This document shows positions 54,134-64,000 of a DNA stretch of 64,000 nucleotides, in pieces. A model generated the notes under the pieces. That model was not told where the DNA came from. It saw only the letters and a program-made list of their open reading frames with translations, and searched no databases. Made by a program: the position numbers and the translations under genes. The first letter of the stretch is position 1, and every line of letters starts with the position of its first letter. This DNA is from Paractinoplanes toevensis (lineage in GTDB: Bacteria > Actinomycetota > Actinomycetes > Mycobacteriales > Micromonosporaceae), in assembly GCF_018332695.1 (NCBI RefSeq), contig NZ_BOQN01000021.1:62001-126000 (forward strand), read 5' to 3'.

Positions 54134-55708
54134 GTGGTCCGCTGGATACCGGGTGAGCGTGCGGCCGACTTCACGCCGGCCGGCATCGTCGAGGGCGTCC
54201 GCCGCTTTCGCGAGCCCGTGCACATCGTGCGTGACCGCCCCGGCCACGAACCCGGCCTCGGCCTCGGCGGCGAGCTGCACACCGGCCCCGGCCAGGGCTA
54301 CGAGCTGCTCGGTTCGCTGCCCCCGCTCTATCCCGAGTGGCTGGGCGACCGGTCCTTCAATCAGACCCACGGCGTGCGATTTCCGTACGTTGCCGGCGAG
54401 ATGGCCAACGGCATCGCGACCGTCGCGTCGGTCGTGGCGATGGCCCGCGCGCGGATGCTCGGGTTCTTCGGAGCCGCCGGCCTCGCCCTGCCGGACATCG
54501 AGCGAGCGGTGGCGCAACTGCGCGGCAGCCTGCCCGACCGGGACAACTGGGGGGTCAACCTCATCCACTCGCCGTCCGAACCCGGGCACGAGGAGCGCCT
54601 GGTCGATCTTCTGGTGCGCGCCGCCGTACCCAAGGTCTCGGCCTCCGCCTACCTGGAGCTGACCCCGGCCGTCGTCCGCTGCGCCGTCGCCGGCCTGCGC
54701 CCCGACGGCCGGGCCCGGCAGCTGTTCGCCAAGGTCTCCCGCCCCGAGGTCGCCGCCCGGTTCCTCGCCCCGGCGCCGCCGGAGATCCTGCGCGGGCTGG
54801 TCGAGCGCGGGCAGATCACCCGGGACGAGGCCGAGCTGGCGGCGCGCGTGCCGCTCGCCGAAGACGTCACGGTCGAGGCGGACAGCGGCGGCCACACCGA
54901 CAACCGGCCGCTCGCCGTCGTGCTCCCGGTGATCCGGGCGCTGCGCGACGACCTGACCCGGCGGCACGGATATGCCCGGCCGATCCGGGTCGGGGCGGCC
55001 GGCGGGCTGGGCGACCCGGCCGGGGTGGCGGCCGCGTTCGCCGCCGGAGCGGCCTACGTGGTGACCGGCACCATCAACCAGCTCTCCCGCGAGGCCGGGC
55101 TGTCGGACGCGGCGAAGGACCTGCTCGCGCAGGCCGACCTGGCCGACGTCGCAATGGCCCCGGCCGCCGACATGTTCGAGTACGGCATCAAGGTGCAGGT
55201 GCTGCGGCGCGGCACGCTGTTCGCGGTGCGCGCCGGCCAGCTCTACGAGGCCTACCTGGCCTACGGATCACTCGACGACCTTCCCGACGCGACCCGGGAG
55301 CGACTCGAGAAGGACGTCCTGGGTGGCACGTTCGAGGACTGCTGGGAGCAGACCCGCCGGTTCTGGCTCGACCGTGACCCGCGCGAGGTCGACCGGGCCG
55401 AGCGGGACCCGCGCCACCGGATGGCCCTGGTGTTCCGCTCCTACCTGGGATTGTCGAGCCGATGGGCGATCACCGGCGAGCCGACCCGGCGGACCGATTA
55501 CCAGATCTGGTGCGGACCGGCGATCGGCGCCTTCAACCGGTGGACGGCGGGCAGCCCGCTCGCCCGGCCGGCCCACCGCACGGTCGTGCAGATCGCGCTC
55601 AACCTGCTCGAGGGCGCGGCCACGGTGACCCGGGCCCAGCAACTGCGTTCGTACGGCGTACCGGTGCCGGGGGAAGCCTTTGACCCTCGCCCTCGTCTGT
55701 TGTCCTGA
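54134..55708 (+). CDS. pfaD: PfaD-family trans-acting enoylreductase
   Basis: This 524-residue flavoprotein matches PfaD, the free-standing FMN/NADPH enoylreductase of PUFA synthases and some trans-AT polyketide systems. Seen: QTHGVRFPYVAGEMANGIA near residue 75, MLGFFGAAGLALPDIE, DNWGVNLIHSP near 135, VTVEADSGGHTDNRPL near 245, RVGAAGGLGDPAGVAAAFAAG and YVVTGTINQLSREAG near 310-325, and a helical C-terminal domain. It would saturate double bonds in the growing chain on the ACP of the next gene. GGGGGGAGG ends 4 bp before the GTG start. It is the first gene of the synthase operon, 8 bp before the PfaA-like gene. Confidence 0.93.
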   Translation: MVRWIPGERAADFTPAGIVEGVRRFREPVHIVRDRPGHEPGLGLGGELHTGPGQGYELLGSLPPLYPEWLGDRSFNQTHGVRFPYVAGEMANGIATVASVVAMARARMLGFFGAAGLALPDIERAVAQLRGSLPDRDNWGVNLIHSPSEPGHEERLVDLLVRAAVPKVSASAYLELTPAVVRCAVAGLRPDGRARQLFAKVSRPEVAARFLAPAPPEILRGLVERGQITRDEAELAARVPLAEDVTVEADSGGHTDNRPLAVVLPVIRALRDDLTRRHGYARPIRVGAAGGLGDPAGVAAAFAAGAAYVVTGTINQLSREAGLSDAAKDLLAQADLADVAMAPAADMFEYGIKVQVLRRGTLFAVRAGQLYEAYLAYGSLDDLPDATRERLEKDVLGGTFEDCWEQTRRFWLDRDPREVDRAERDPRHRMALVFRSYLGLSSRWAITGEPTRRTDYQIWCGPAIGAFNRWTAGSPLARPAHRTVVQIALNLLEGAATVTRAQQLRSYGVPVPGEAFDPRPRLLS

Positions 55709-55716
55709 GGAGAGTC

Positions 55717-58700
55717 ATGGAGCCGATCGCAGTCGTGGGGCTGGCCGCCCTCATGCCCGGGGCGCGCGACACGACCGAGTTCTGGCGCAACATCGTGGCC
55801 GGCCGGGACCTGATCACCGAGGTGCCACCCGGGCGCTGGCCCGCCGACGGGTTCTACGACCCCGACCCTGCGACGCCCGACACGACCTACAGCAACCGCG
55901 GCGCGTTCCTGCCGGACATCGAGTTCGACGCCCTCGCCCACGGGCTGCCGCCGGCCACGCTCGGGGCCCTCGACCCGGCCCAGCTGCTGGGCCTGACCGT
56001 GGCCGACGCGCTGCTGGCCGACCTCGACCGCAACCTGGCCGCCCCGCCCGACCGGGAACGCGTGAGCGTCATCCTGGGCAGCTCCACCCTGAGCCGGGTC
56101 GGCACGATGGACGCGCGCATCCAGCGCCCGGTGTGGCTGGCGGCGCTGCGGGACGAGGGGATCGGCGAGGAAGAGGCGCGGCGGATCTGCGATCGGATCG
56201 CCGACCGGTACGTACCGTGGCAGGAGGATTCCTTTCCCGGCCTGCTGTCCAATGTGGTGGCCGGCCGGATCGCCAACCGCCTCGACCTGCACGGCACCAA
56301 CTGCACCGTGGACGCCGCCTGTGCCAGCTCGCTCGCGGCAGTGGCGGCCGGGGCCAACGAGCTGGCCCTGGGCCAGGCCGACCTGGTCGTCACCGGCGGG
56401 GTGGACGTGACGAACAACCCGCTGATGTACGTGTGCTTCAGCAAGACACCGGCCCTCTCCCCCACCGGCGACGCGCGCCCGTTCGCCGCGGACGCCGACG
56501 GCACCCTGCTCGGCGAGGGTCTGGCGATGCTGGGTCTCAAGCGCCTGGACGCCGCCGAGCGCGCCGGCGACCGCGTCTACGCGGTGATCCGCGGGCTCGG
56601 CACCTCGTCGGACGGCCGGGGCGGGGCGATCTACGCGCCGATGGCCACCGGGCAGGTCCGGGCACTGCGACGGGCCTACGACGCCGCGGGGTACGGCCCG
56701 GACACGGTCGGGCTGGTCGAGGCGCACGGCACCGCGACCCGGGCCGGGGACGCCGCCGAGTTCGAGTCGCTGCGGCGCGTCTTCGGCGACACCGGACGAC
56801 CGGACAGCGGGTGGTGCGCGCTCGGCAGCATCAAGTCGCAGATCGGCCACACCAAGGCGGCGGCGGGCGCGGCCGGGCTGGTCAAGGCGGTGCTGGCCCT
56901 GCACCAGCAAACACTTCCGCCGACCATCAAGGTGCGCGAACCCAACCCCGGCCTCGGCATCGAGGGCAGCCCGTTCTACCTGAACACGGTCGCTCGTCCG
57001 TGGACCCGGCGCGCCGCCCACGCCCGGCGGGCGTCGGTCTCCAGCTTCGGTTTCGGCGGCGCCAACTTCCACCTCACCCTCGAAGAGAACAGGAACGGCA
57101 ATTCTCCCGTACGGCTACCGGCCGGCGCCGACGAGCTCGTCCTGCTCAGCGCCGGTTCGCCGGAGAACCTGCGCGCGGACGGTGGCCATTTCGACGCCGC
57201 CGAGCCCTACCGGCTGGCCGTGGCCGCGAGCGATGCCGCCGACCGGGCCGAGAAACTCGACCGGGCCACCGAGATGATCGCGCGGCGCCCCGGCGAGTCG
57301 TTCACCCTCCCCGGCGGCGTCTTCTACTCGTGCGGGCCCGCCGACCCCGGCCGGATCGCTTTCCTGTTCCCCGGCCAGGGTTCGCAGTACGTCGGGATGG
57401 GCGCCGACTTCGCCCTGGCGCTGCCCGCGGCGCAGGACGTGTGGGACAGCACGGCCGGGCCGGAACTGGCCGACGTCGTCTTCCCGCCACCGGTCTTCGG
57501 CGACGACCGGCGCGCGGCGCAGGAACGCCGGCTCACCGACACCCGGTGGGCGCAGCCGGCGCTGGCGGCGCACAGCCTGTCGCTGCTCGCGGTGCTCACG
57601 TCGATCGGGCTCGCACCCGACTGCGTGGCCGGGCACAGCCTCGGCGAACTGGTCGCGCTGCACGCGGCCGGTGTGCTGGACGCGGCGAGCCTGCTGCGCC
57701 TGGCCCGGCACCGGGGCGAACTCCTGGCGCGGATCGACGCCGGCGCAGGCACGATGCTCGCGGTCGACGCGGACGCCGGCACGGTGGAGGCGGCGCTCAA
57801 GAACGACGCGTGGATCGCGAACCGGAACGCACCCCGGCAGACCGTCGTCTCCGGCACCGTGGCGGCGATCGACGACCTTCAGGAGCGGCTCTCCGCGGAC
57901 GGCATCACCGCCCGCCGGCTGGCGGTCTCGGCCGCCTTCCACAGCCCGCTGATGCGGTCCGCCGAGACGTCGATGCGCGACTTCCTGGCGACGCTCGACC
58001 TGGCCGCGCCACGCATCGACGTGTACGCGAACGAGGACGCGGCCATCTACGACCCTTCGCCCGCGGCGATCCGCCGGGCTGTCGCCCGGCACCCCGGCGC
58101 CCCGGTCCGGTTCCACGATCAGATCGAGGCGATGTACGCGGCCGGGGTGCGGACCTTCGTCGAGGTGGGCGCGGGTGCCGTGCTCACCGGGCTGGTCGGG
58201 CGGATTCTCGGCGACCGGGCGTACGCGGCGGTCAGCCTCGACCGGCGCGGCCGGAACGGCGTCGCCGCGCTGTACGAGGGTCTCGGCCGGCTCGCGGTGC
58301 ACGGGGTCGCCATGAACCTGGCCGGTCTGCCGGCCAGCCCGGAGCCGAAGGCGGAGCGTCCTCGAATGCCGATGCGCGTCAGCGGCGCGGGTTACGTCGC
58401 GCCTCCCCCGCCCCGGCCGGTGCCGGAAGCGGTCCCACCGACCTTCCAGGAGCCTGCCACCCCGATGACCCAGCCTCCCACGCCCTCGTTTCCGACGACC
58501 GCTTCCCCAGCCACCGCTTTGCCCGCGACCGCTTTCCCAGCCACCGCTTTGCCGGCGGCCGCCTTCCCAGCCACCGCTTTGCCGCCGACCGCCTTCCCGG
58601 CGACCGGGCCATCGACGGCCGCGCCTCGGGCCGGCGCCGAATGGTTGGCCGCGGTGCAGGAGATGCAGCGCCAGACCGCCGAGGCGCACATGCACTTCCA

Positions 58701-61482
58701 GCGCGTTCTCGCCGAGTCGCACCAAGCTTTCCTCCAGATGGCCGAGAACACTTTCGCCGCCTTCACCGGACAGCCACCGCAACCGGACCAGTTCCGCCTC
58801 CCGGCCGCGCCACCCACGCCGGTCCCACCGCCGCCCTTCCGATCGCCGGCGTTCCCATCGCCGTCCTTCTCATCGCCGACCTCCCAACGGCCGGCCCCTC
58901 AACCGCCGGCCTTTCAACCGGCGGCCTTTCAACCGCCGGCCTTTCAACCGGCGGCCTTTCAACCGCCGGCCGTTGAGCCACCGCCGTTCGAGTCGCCCGG
59001 CGCTTACCCGCCCGCTCCCAGGCCACCGGCCGGGCCGGGCACGGCCGATGAGCCGGTGAGTCTCGCGCTGCTGCTGTCCGTCGTCGCCGACAAGACCGGC
59101 TACCCGGTGGACATGCTGAACGGCGGCATGGACCTGGAAGCCGACCTCGGCATCGACTCGATCAAGAAGGTGGAGATCTTCGCGGCGGTCCGCGAGCGCG
59201 CGGAGGGGCTGCCGGCGACCGACTCGGCACAGATGGCCCAGCTGTTCCAGGCGCGCACGCTGGACGACGTCATGCGCGGTATCACCGCCGAGCCACCCCT
59301 TCCCGGACTGCCCCGATTACAGGTCCAGCCGGCCACCGCGCCGGCGTGCGGGCTCGCGCTGGCCGGCCTCCGGGACGGGCCGATCACCGTCGTCGACGGC
59401 GGCAGCGGGCTCGCGCCCGCCGTGGTCGGGCAGCTCCGGGCGTACGGCATCTCCGCGACCGCCGCGGACCAGCCGGCCGGCGATGCGTACGGCGTGATTC
59501 TGCTCGGCGGAATGGCGGCGGAGGCCGGTTCGGCCGCCCGGCTCGCGTTCCGGGCCGCTCGCGCGGTCGCCGCCGGCATGGCCGAGCGCGGCGGCGTCTT
59601 CGTGACCGTCCAGGACACCGGCGGCTGTTTCGGGCTGGTCGACCCCGATCCGCAGCGTGCCCGGTTCGGCGGTTTCGCGGCGCTGACCAGGACCGCCGCC
59701 AAGGAGTGGCCGGCGGTCGCGGCCAAGGCGATCGACTGCGAGCGCGGCGGCCGCGGCCCGGACGAGGTGGCCGCCGCCATCGTCGCCGAACTGCTGACCG
59801 GTGGGCCGACCCTCGACGTCGGCCTGCGTGCCGACGGAACGCGATGGACCCCGGTGCAGAGCGCGGCCCCGCCGCGAGCGGCCGATCCGCGGGTCACCGA
59901 GAAGTCGGTCCTCGTCGTCAGCGGCGGTGCCCGTGGCGTCACCGCCGCCGCGCTGCTCGCGCTGGCGCCGGCCCGGCCCCGCATGCTGCTGCTCGGCCGC
60001 ACCGAACTCGTCGACGAGCCCGCCTTCCTGGGCGCTGCCCGCGACGAGCCGTCCCTCACCCGTCTGCTGGCCGGGCGCGACCGCACCGCACCGCCGGCCC
60101 GGCTGACCGCCCAGGTCCGTACCGTCCTCGCCCGCCGCGAGATCCGCGCGACGCTCGCCGGTCTCGAGCGGGCCGGGGCAACCGCGCGGTACGCGGCGGT
60201 CGACGTCACCGACCGCGCCGCCCTCGACCGCGAGTTCGCCCGGGTGCGCCGGGAGTGGGGTGCCGTCACCGGGCTCGTGCACGGCGCCGGGGTGCTCGCC
60301 GACAAGCGGATCGCCGACAAGACCGACGACCAGTTCGACCGGGTCTACGCCACCAAGGTCGCCGGGCTCGGCGCGCTGCTCGACGCGACCGCCGCCGATC
60401 CGCTGGAGGTGCTGTGCCTGTTCTCGTCGGTCGCGGCCCGCTTCGGCAACCCCGGGCAGTGCGACTACGCGATGGCCAACGAGGTGCTCAACCAGGTGGC
60501 CCTGGCCGAGCAGCGGCGGCGGCCGTCCTGCCGGGTCCGCGCGATCGGCTGGGGACCGTGGGAGGCGGGCATGGTCACCGCGGCCCACGCGGCACAGTTC
60601 CGGGCCCTCGGCGTCCCGCTCATCCCGCCGGCCGCGGGCGCGCTCGCCTTCGTCACGGAGTTGAGCACACCCGGCGACGTGGCCCAGGTGCTCATCACCG
60701 GCGGGGACGTCGCCGGAGCGGGCCCGCCGAGGCTCGTCGCCGAAGCCCGTACGCATGGCTTTCTGGCCGACCACGCGCCGGCCGGCGTGCCGGTGCTGCC
60801 GCTCGCCATGGCGGTGGAGTGGTTCGCGGCGGCCGGACACGCGCGCTACCCGGGCCGCTCGACCGCGCTGGCCGGCCTCCGGGTCCTGCACCGGATCGAA
60901 CTGCCCGGCCTGGCCGACGGCGGTCACCGGTTCACGGTCGAGGTCACCCTGGCCGACGAACTGCGGGTCGGCAACCACTACCGGGCCCGGCTCGTCGCGC
61001 CGGAACCGCCGCGCACCTGGGCCACACCGGCCGCGATGGAGTCCTACCCCGAGTCGGACGTCTACCGCGACGCCGCGCTGTTCCACGGTCCCCGTTTCCA
61101 GGTGCTTCGCCAAGTGTTGGGGCTGTCCCCCGCGGGCGCCGAGGCGCGGGTCGTCGGAGCACGGGCGGTCGACTGGCCCGACGTGCCCTGGTGGACGGAC
61201 CCGGCCGCGGTCGACGGCGCCCTGCAGACCGCGGTCCTGTGGGCCCGGCACACCACCGGTTACGCGACGCTGCCGATGAGCGTCGACGCGATCCACGTGC
61301 ACCGTCCCGGACCGGCGCCGGCGCCGGCGGCGCTGCGCTGCCTGGTGCGCGCCGGGGCCGTGGCCGCCGACGTGACGCGCTGCGACATCGCCCTGTTCGA
61401 CGAGGACGGGGAGGTCCGCACCGAGTTGCTCGGCGTCGGTCTCATCCGGCGCCCCGACGTCGCGGCCCTGGGACGCCCGTGA
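55717..61482 (+). CDS. PfaA-like iterative synthase: KS-AT-ACP-KR-DH
   Basis: This 1921-residue synthase has, in order: KS (1-445; Cys202 in DAACAS, His337, His378), AT (550-855; [10 protein letters not shown], Ser641 in GHSLGEL), a Pro-rich linker (870-1100) with repeats, one ACP (DLGIDSIKK, Ser1148), KR (1395-1660; SGGARGVT, Tyr1584 in DYAMAN) and a C-terminal hot-dog dehydratase/product-template domain (1680-1915; His1686 in [12 protein letters not shown], Asp1833 in VDGALQ). This is PfaA order, but PUFA PfaA proteins carry several tandem ACPs, and here there is only one. It extends a chain with malonyl units, reducing and dehydrating it. It ends in a GTGA overlap with the next synthase gene. 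Confidence 0.92.
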   Translation: MEPIAVVGLAALMPGARDTTEFWRNIVAGRDLITEVPPGRWPADGFYDPDPATPDTTYSNRGAFLPDIEFDALAHGLPPATLGALDPAQLLGLTVADALLADLDRNLAAPPDRERVSVILGSSTLSRVGTMDARIQRPVWLAALRDEGIGEEEARRICDRIADRYVPWQEDSFPGLLSNVVAGRIANRLDLHGTNCTVDAACASSLAAVAAGANELALGQADLVVTGGVDVTNNPLMYVCFSKTPALSPTGDARPFAADADGTLLGEGLAMLGLKRLDAAERAGDRVYAVIRGLGTSSDGRGGAIYAPMATGQVRALRRAYDAAGYGPDTVGLVEAHGTATRAGDAAEFESLRRVFGDTGRPDSGWCALGSIKSQIGHTKAAAGAAGLVKAVLALHQQTLPPTIKVREPNPGLGIEGSPFYLNTVARPWTRRAAHARRASVSSFGFGGANFHLTLEENRNGNSPVRLPAGADELVLLSAGSPENLRADGGHFDAAEPYRLAVAASDAADRAEKLDRATEMIARRPGESFTLPGGVFYSCGPADPGRIAFLFPGQGSQYVGMGADFALALPAAQDVWDSTAGPELADVVFPPPVFGDDRRAAQERRLTDTRWAQPALAAHSLSLLAVLTSIGLAPDCVAGHSLGELVALHAAGVLDAASLLRLARHRGELLARIDAGAGTMLAVDADAGTVEAALKNDAWIANRNAPRQTVVSGTVAAIDDLQERLSADGITARRLAVSAAFHSPLMRSAETSMRDFLATLDLAAPRIDVYANEDAAIYDPSPAAIRRAVARHPGAPVRFHDQIEAMYAAGVRTFVEVGAGAVLTGLVGRILGDRAYAAVSLDRRGRNGVAALYEGLGRLAVHGVAMNLAGLPASPEPKAERPRMPMRVSGAGYVAPPPPRPVPEAVPPTFQEPATPMTQPPTPSFPTTASPATALPATAFPATALPAAAFPATALPPTAFPATGPSTAAPRAGAEWLAAVQEMQRQTAEAHMHFQRVLAESHQAFLQMAENTFAAFTGQPPQPDQFRLPAAPPTPVPPPPFRSPAFPSPSFSSPTSQRPAPQPPAFQPAAFQPPAFQPAAFQPPAVEPPPFESPGAYPPAPRPPAGPGTADEPVSLALLLSVVADKTGYPVDMLNGGMDLEADLGIDSIKKVEIFAAVRERAEGLPATDSAQMAQLFQARTLDDVMRGITAEPPLPGLPRLQVQPATAPACGLALAGLRDGPITVVDGGSGLAPAVVGQLRAYGISATAADQPAGDAYGVILLGGMAAEAGSAARLAFRAARAVAAGMAERGGVFVTVQDTGGCFGLVDPDPQRARFGGFAALTRTAAKEWPAVAAKAIDCERGGRGPDEVAAAIVAELLTGGPTLDVGLRADGTRWTPVQSAAPPRAADPRVTEKSVLVVSGGARGVTAAALLALAPARPRMLLLGRTELVDEPAFLGAARDEPSLTRLLAGRDRTAPPARLTAQVRTVLARREIRATLAGLERAGATARYAAVDVTDRAALDREFARVRREWGAVTGLVHGAGVLADKRIADKTDDQFDRVYATKVAGLGALLDATAADPLEVLCLFSSVAARFGNPGQCDYAMANEVLNQVALAEQRRRPSCRVRAIGWGPWEAGMVTAAHAAQFRALGVPLIPPAAGALAFVTELSTPGDVAQVLITGGDVAGAGPPRLVAEARTHGFLADHAPAGVPVLPLAMAVEWFAAAGHARYPGRSTALAGLRVLHRIELPGLADGGHRFTVEVTLADELRVGNHYRARLVAPEPPRTWATPAAMESYPESDVYRDAALFHGPRFQVLRQVLGLSPAGAEARVVGARAVDWPDVPWWTDPAAVDGALQTAVLWARHTTGYATLPMSVDAIHVHRPGPAPAPAALRCLVRAGAVAADVTRCDIALFDEDGEVRTELLGVGLIRRPDVAALGRP
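58501..58605 (+). repeat. 30-bp tandem repeat in the synthase linker
   Basis: Three 30-bp units (58501-58530, 58531-58560, 58561-58590) plus a partial fourth differ by only a few bases and encode a ten-residue [14 protein letters not shown] repeat. It forms part of the flexible linker between AT and ACP. Confidence 0.8.
58894..58971 (+). repeat. 15-bp tandem repeat in the synthase linker
   Basis: Repeated CTTTCAACCGSCGGC units with 15-bp spacing alternate to give a 30-bp super-repeat. They encode alternating QPAAF and QPPAF pentapeptides just before the ACP. Confidence 0.8.
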
Positions 61483-64000
61483 CCGAGCCGATCGCGATCG
61501 TGGGCCGCGGCTGTGTGCTGCCGGGAGCGCTGAGCCCCGAGCAGTTCTGGGACAACATCGCGGCCGGCCGGGTCGACCTCGCCGCGGTGCGGCCCGAGGA
61601 GTGGCGGATGCCGCCCGGCTCGCTCGGCACCGGCACCACGGCCGGTCTCGTGCGGGGCTTCGCCTTCGATCCGGACGGCTTCGCCGCCGAGGCTGCCGCC
61701 TACGACCCGGCGCTGCAATGGGTACTGCACGCCGGACGGGCCGCCCTACGCGAGGCCGGCGATCACGTGAGTCCGGCCCGGACCGGGCTGGTCCTCGGCA
61801 ACCTGGGTTATCCCAGTCGGAGCCTGGCCGCGTACGCCGAGCGGATCTGGCTGGACGGCGATCCGGGCGGCCTCGACCCGTACTCCCGCTTCTGCTCGGG
61901 CCTGTGGGCGCACACCGCGGCGAACGCCCTCGGGCTCGGCGGCGGGTCGCTGGCCCTCGACGCCGCCTGCGCCTCCGCGCTGTACGCCATCAAGATCGCG
62001 TGCGACCGGCTGCACGACGGCGCGGCGGACCGCATGCTGGCCGGCGCGGTGAGCGGCTGCGACGGGCTGATCATCGACTCCGGGTTCACGGCGCTGGGCG
62101 CGCTGAGCCCGTCCGGCCGCAGCCGGCCACTGCAGCGCGGTGCCGACGGGCTGATCCCCGCCGAGGGCGCGGCCCTGCTCGCGTTCATGCGCCTGCGCGA
62201 CGCGGTGGCCGCGCGGGTGCCGGTCCTGGGCGTCGTGCGCGGCATCGGACTGTCCAACGACGGCCGGACCGGCGGGTTCCTGGCGCCCGCGGAGGAGGGC
62301 CAGATCCGGGCGATGAGCGCGGCGTACCGATCGGCGGGCTTCGGCCCGGAGACGGTGGAGCTGCTCGAATGCCACGCCACCGGTACACCGGTCGGCGACG
62401 CCGTGGAGGCCCGGTCGACCGCCCGGCACTTCGGCGGCCGGGCGGAACCACTGCCGGTCGGCTCGGCGAAGTCCAACGTAGGGCACCTGCTGACCGCCTC
62501 CGGCGCGGCCGGACTGCTGAAGCTCCTCGGCGCGATCCAGCACGGAACGCTCCCCGCGACGGCCGACGCCACCGACCCGATCGACGAGCTGCGCGACGGC
62601 CCGCTGCGCCTGCTCCGAGCAAACGAACCGTGGCCGGGGCCACGGCGGCGCGCGGCGATCAGCGCGTTCGGCTTCGGCGGCAACAACGCCCACCTGATAG
62701 TCGAGGCCTACGACGGCCGACCGGCGCTCAACGTCGCGATCCCCAGCTTCCCGACACCAGTTCCAGCACCGGCCGCGGCGCCGGCCGAGATCGTGATCGT
62801 CGCGATCGGTGCCCGGGTCGGGGACGTGGGCGCCGACGGGCTGCGGGACGCCGTTCTCAGCGGGCGGGTGCCCGGCCCGGCGCCGGACGCCATCGAGGTC
62901 GCGCTCGACGACCTGCGCTATCCGCCGCGCGACCTCGGCGAGACGCTCGGCCAGCAGATTCTCGTGCTGGAGGCCGCTCGCGAGGCCGTCCGCGGCATCG
63001 AGCTTCCGCCCGAGCGCACGGCCGTCCTGATGGGCATGGGCTGTGACCCCGAGATCGCGCGTGCCCACGCCCGCCGGCGCCTCGAGGCCGGCGACGAGTT
63101 CAGCCCACCGCTCACCGCCGCCCGGGTGCTGGGCGCCATGGCGAACATCGTGGCCAACCGCGTCGGCGGCCAGCTCGGACTGTCCGGACCGGGCTTCGCC
63201 GTCAGCGCCGAGGAGGCCTCCGGAATCGTGGCGCTGGAGCTGGCGGCCCGGGCGCTGCGGGCCGGGGAGATCGATGCCGCGCTCGTCGGCGCGGTCGACC
63301 TCTCCGACGAACCCGTGCACCGCGCCGCCCTCGCCCAGCTCGGCCGAACCACGAAGCCGGCGGATGCGGCCGTCGTGCTGGTGCTCAAACGCCACGACGA
63401 CGCCCAACGCGACGGCGATCCGATCTTCGCCGTGCTCGACCCCAACACCCAGAACGACCGCGCCGCCCAGAACGCCCCCGCCGCCCGGAAAGACCCCGAC
63501 ACCCGCATCGATCGGGAAACGTCGGCCGAGCACGCGGCCGGGCTGTTCGGCGCGCCGCACGCCGCCGCCGGGCTGCTCGACGTCGCGATCGCGGCCGTGG
63601 CGCTGCGGCACCGTGTCCGCCCCCGCCCCGGACAACCCGCTCGGCCGGACCTCGGCGCGACGACCGCCGAGGTCGTCACGCCGGTGCTCGGCGCTCCGCC
63701 CGCCCGGGTCCGGCTGCGCGCCGCCGACACCGCGCCGTGGGCGCCCGGTCCGCGGCCCCGGCTGCACCTCTACTCGGGCGCGGACCGGGCGACCGTACTC
63801 GCCGCGGCCAGGTCCGGCGTCGAGAGCGACACCGGCCCGGCCCGCCTGGCCATCGTCGCCCGCGATCCCGCGCACCTGGCCGGCCAGATCGAGGCTGCCC
63901 AGGCCTGGCTGGGCGGCGAGGCGCTGCGCCCACCCGGCGTGGCCTTCCGGGCGGCGCCGATCGGCGGTGAGACGGCCTTCGTCTACCCGATGAGCTCCTC
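61479..64000 (+). CDS. PfaC-like synthase: KS - chain-length-factor-like KS - AT (3' end outside window)
   Basis: The visible 840 residues hold an active KS (Cys164 in LDAACAS, His299 in ECHATGTP, His336 in SNVGHL), then a second KS-like domain (about 430-660) in which the Cys position is replaced: SAEEAS, with Glu579. That is the chain-length-factor (CLF) arrangement of PfaC and of thraustochytrid PUFA synthase subunit B. The frame ends as an acyltransferase begins (GGETAFVYPMSS). The KS-CLF pair would set chain length in cooperation with the PfaA-like protein. GTG at 61479 overlaps the previous stop codon (GTGA). Later domains, such as DH pairs, lie beyond the window. Confidence 0.9.
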   Translation, partial: MTEPIAIVGRGCVLPGALSPEQFWDNIAAGRVDLAAVRPEEWRMPPGSLGTGTTAGLVRGFAFDPDGFAAEAAAYDPALQWVLHAGRAALREAGDHVSPARTGLVLGNLGYPSRSLAAYAERIWLDGDPGGLDPYSRFCSGLWAHTAANALGLGGGSLALDAACASALYAIKIACDRLHDGAADRMLAGAVSGCDGLIIDSGFTALGALSPSGRSRPLQRGADGLIPAEGAALLAFMRLRDAVAARVPVLGVVRGIGLSNDGRTGGFLAPAEEGQIRAMSAAYRSAGFGPETVELLECHATGTPVGDAVEARSTARHFGGRAEPLPVGSAKSNVGHLLTASGAAGLLKLLGAIQHGTLPATADATDPIDELRDGPLRLLRANEPWPGPRRRAAISAFGFGGNNAHLIVEAYDGRPALNVAIPSFPTPVPAPAAAPAEIVIVAIGARVGDVGADGLRDAVLSGRVPGPAPDAIEVALDDLRYPPRDLGETLGQQILVLEAAREAVRGIELPPERTAVLMGMGCDPEIARAHARRRLEAGDEFSPPLTAARVLGAMANIVANRVGGQLGLSGPGFAVSAEEASGIVALELAARALRAGEIDAALVGAVDLSDEPVHRAALAQLGRTTKPADAAVVLVLKRHDDAQRDGDPIFAVLDPNTQNDRAAQNAPAARKDPDTRIDRETSAEHAAGLFGAPHAAAGLLDVAIAAVALRHRVRPRPGQPARPDLGATTAEVVTPVLGAPPARVRLRAADTAPWAPGPRPRLHLYSGADRATVLAAARSGVESDTGPARLAIVARDPAHLAGQIEAAQAWLGGEALRPPGVAFRAAPIGGETAFVYPMSS

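Noticed and set aside
58480..58975. CRISPR-like or satellite repeat array
   Set aside because: The repeats are contiguous without spacers, in frame and encode Pro/Ala/Phe linkers between AT and ACP.

Overview
The window is very GC-rich actinobacterial DNA. GTG starts, four-base GTGA gene overlaps, SARP and NB-ARC regulators, large secreted repeat proteins and DtxR/IdeR-type iron boxes suggest a filamentous actinomycete, probably of the Micromonosporaceae (Actinoplanes-like). The taxonomic guess is inference; no rRNA or tRNA gene was seen.

Layout. 1-10.4 kb is mostly housekeeping and accessory metabolism: a partial prolyl-aminopeptidase-like hydrolase, a quinone oxidoreductase, an SDR-TetR operon with a tandem operator, an iron-boxed ferredoxin-NADP reductase (fprA), nhaA, a CGNR zinc-finger regulator diverging from a GNAT acetyltransferase, a secreted PL3-type pectate lyase under a LacI-type operator, and a sarcosine-oxidase-like flavoenzyme. 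10.4-14.8 kb is a minus-strand three-gene operon: an EACC1-like small protein, a membrane caspase fused to extracellular solute-binding and vWA domains, and a second membrane-anchored solute-binding protein. This looks like a surface-sensing, caspase-armed conflict or cell-death system and is the most unusual locus here. A 588-bp gene-free stretch follows, with two adjacent strong hairpins. 15.4-26.7 kb holds hsp20, a PhzF-family isomerase, a ten-Fn3-repeat LPATG wall protein, dps, a secreted M28 aminopeptidase, a zinc-less dehydrogenase broken by an internal deletion and diverging from a MarR regulator, a HAD phosphatase, and a Tat-exported tandem-repeat protein.

26.7-45.3 kb is a secreted-protein and polymorphic-toxin region: an AfsR/SARP regulator, two paralogous secreted FG-GAP/ricin-lectin proteins in opposite orientation around an NB-ARC regulator, then a 2097-residue RHS protein ending in a zincin-like (HExxH) toxin domain with a small putative immunity gene behind it, closed by a strong terminator hairpin. 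45.4-49.4 kb is an iron-uptake unit (AraC regulator, IdeR box, siderophore-binding lipoprotein, fused double FecCD permease) without an ATPase gene.

49.4-64 kb is a PUFA-synthase-like lipid/polyketide cluster. An MFS exporter and a FAAL-ACP-condensation protein run leftwards. PfaD enoylreductase, a PfaA-like KS-AT-ACP-KR-DH synthase with a single ACP, and a KS-CLF-AT synthase cut by the window end run rightwards from a 58-bp divergent promoter. Together these genes would build an unusual fatty acyl chain, load or transfer it through the FAAL protein, and export the product.
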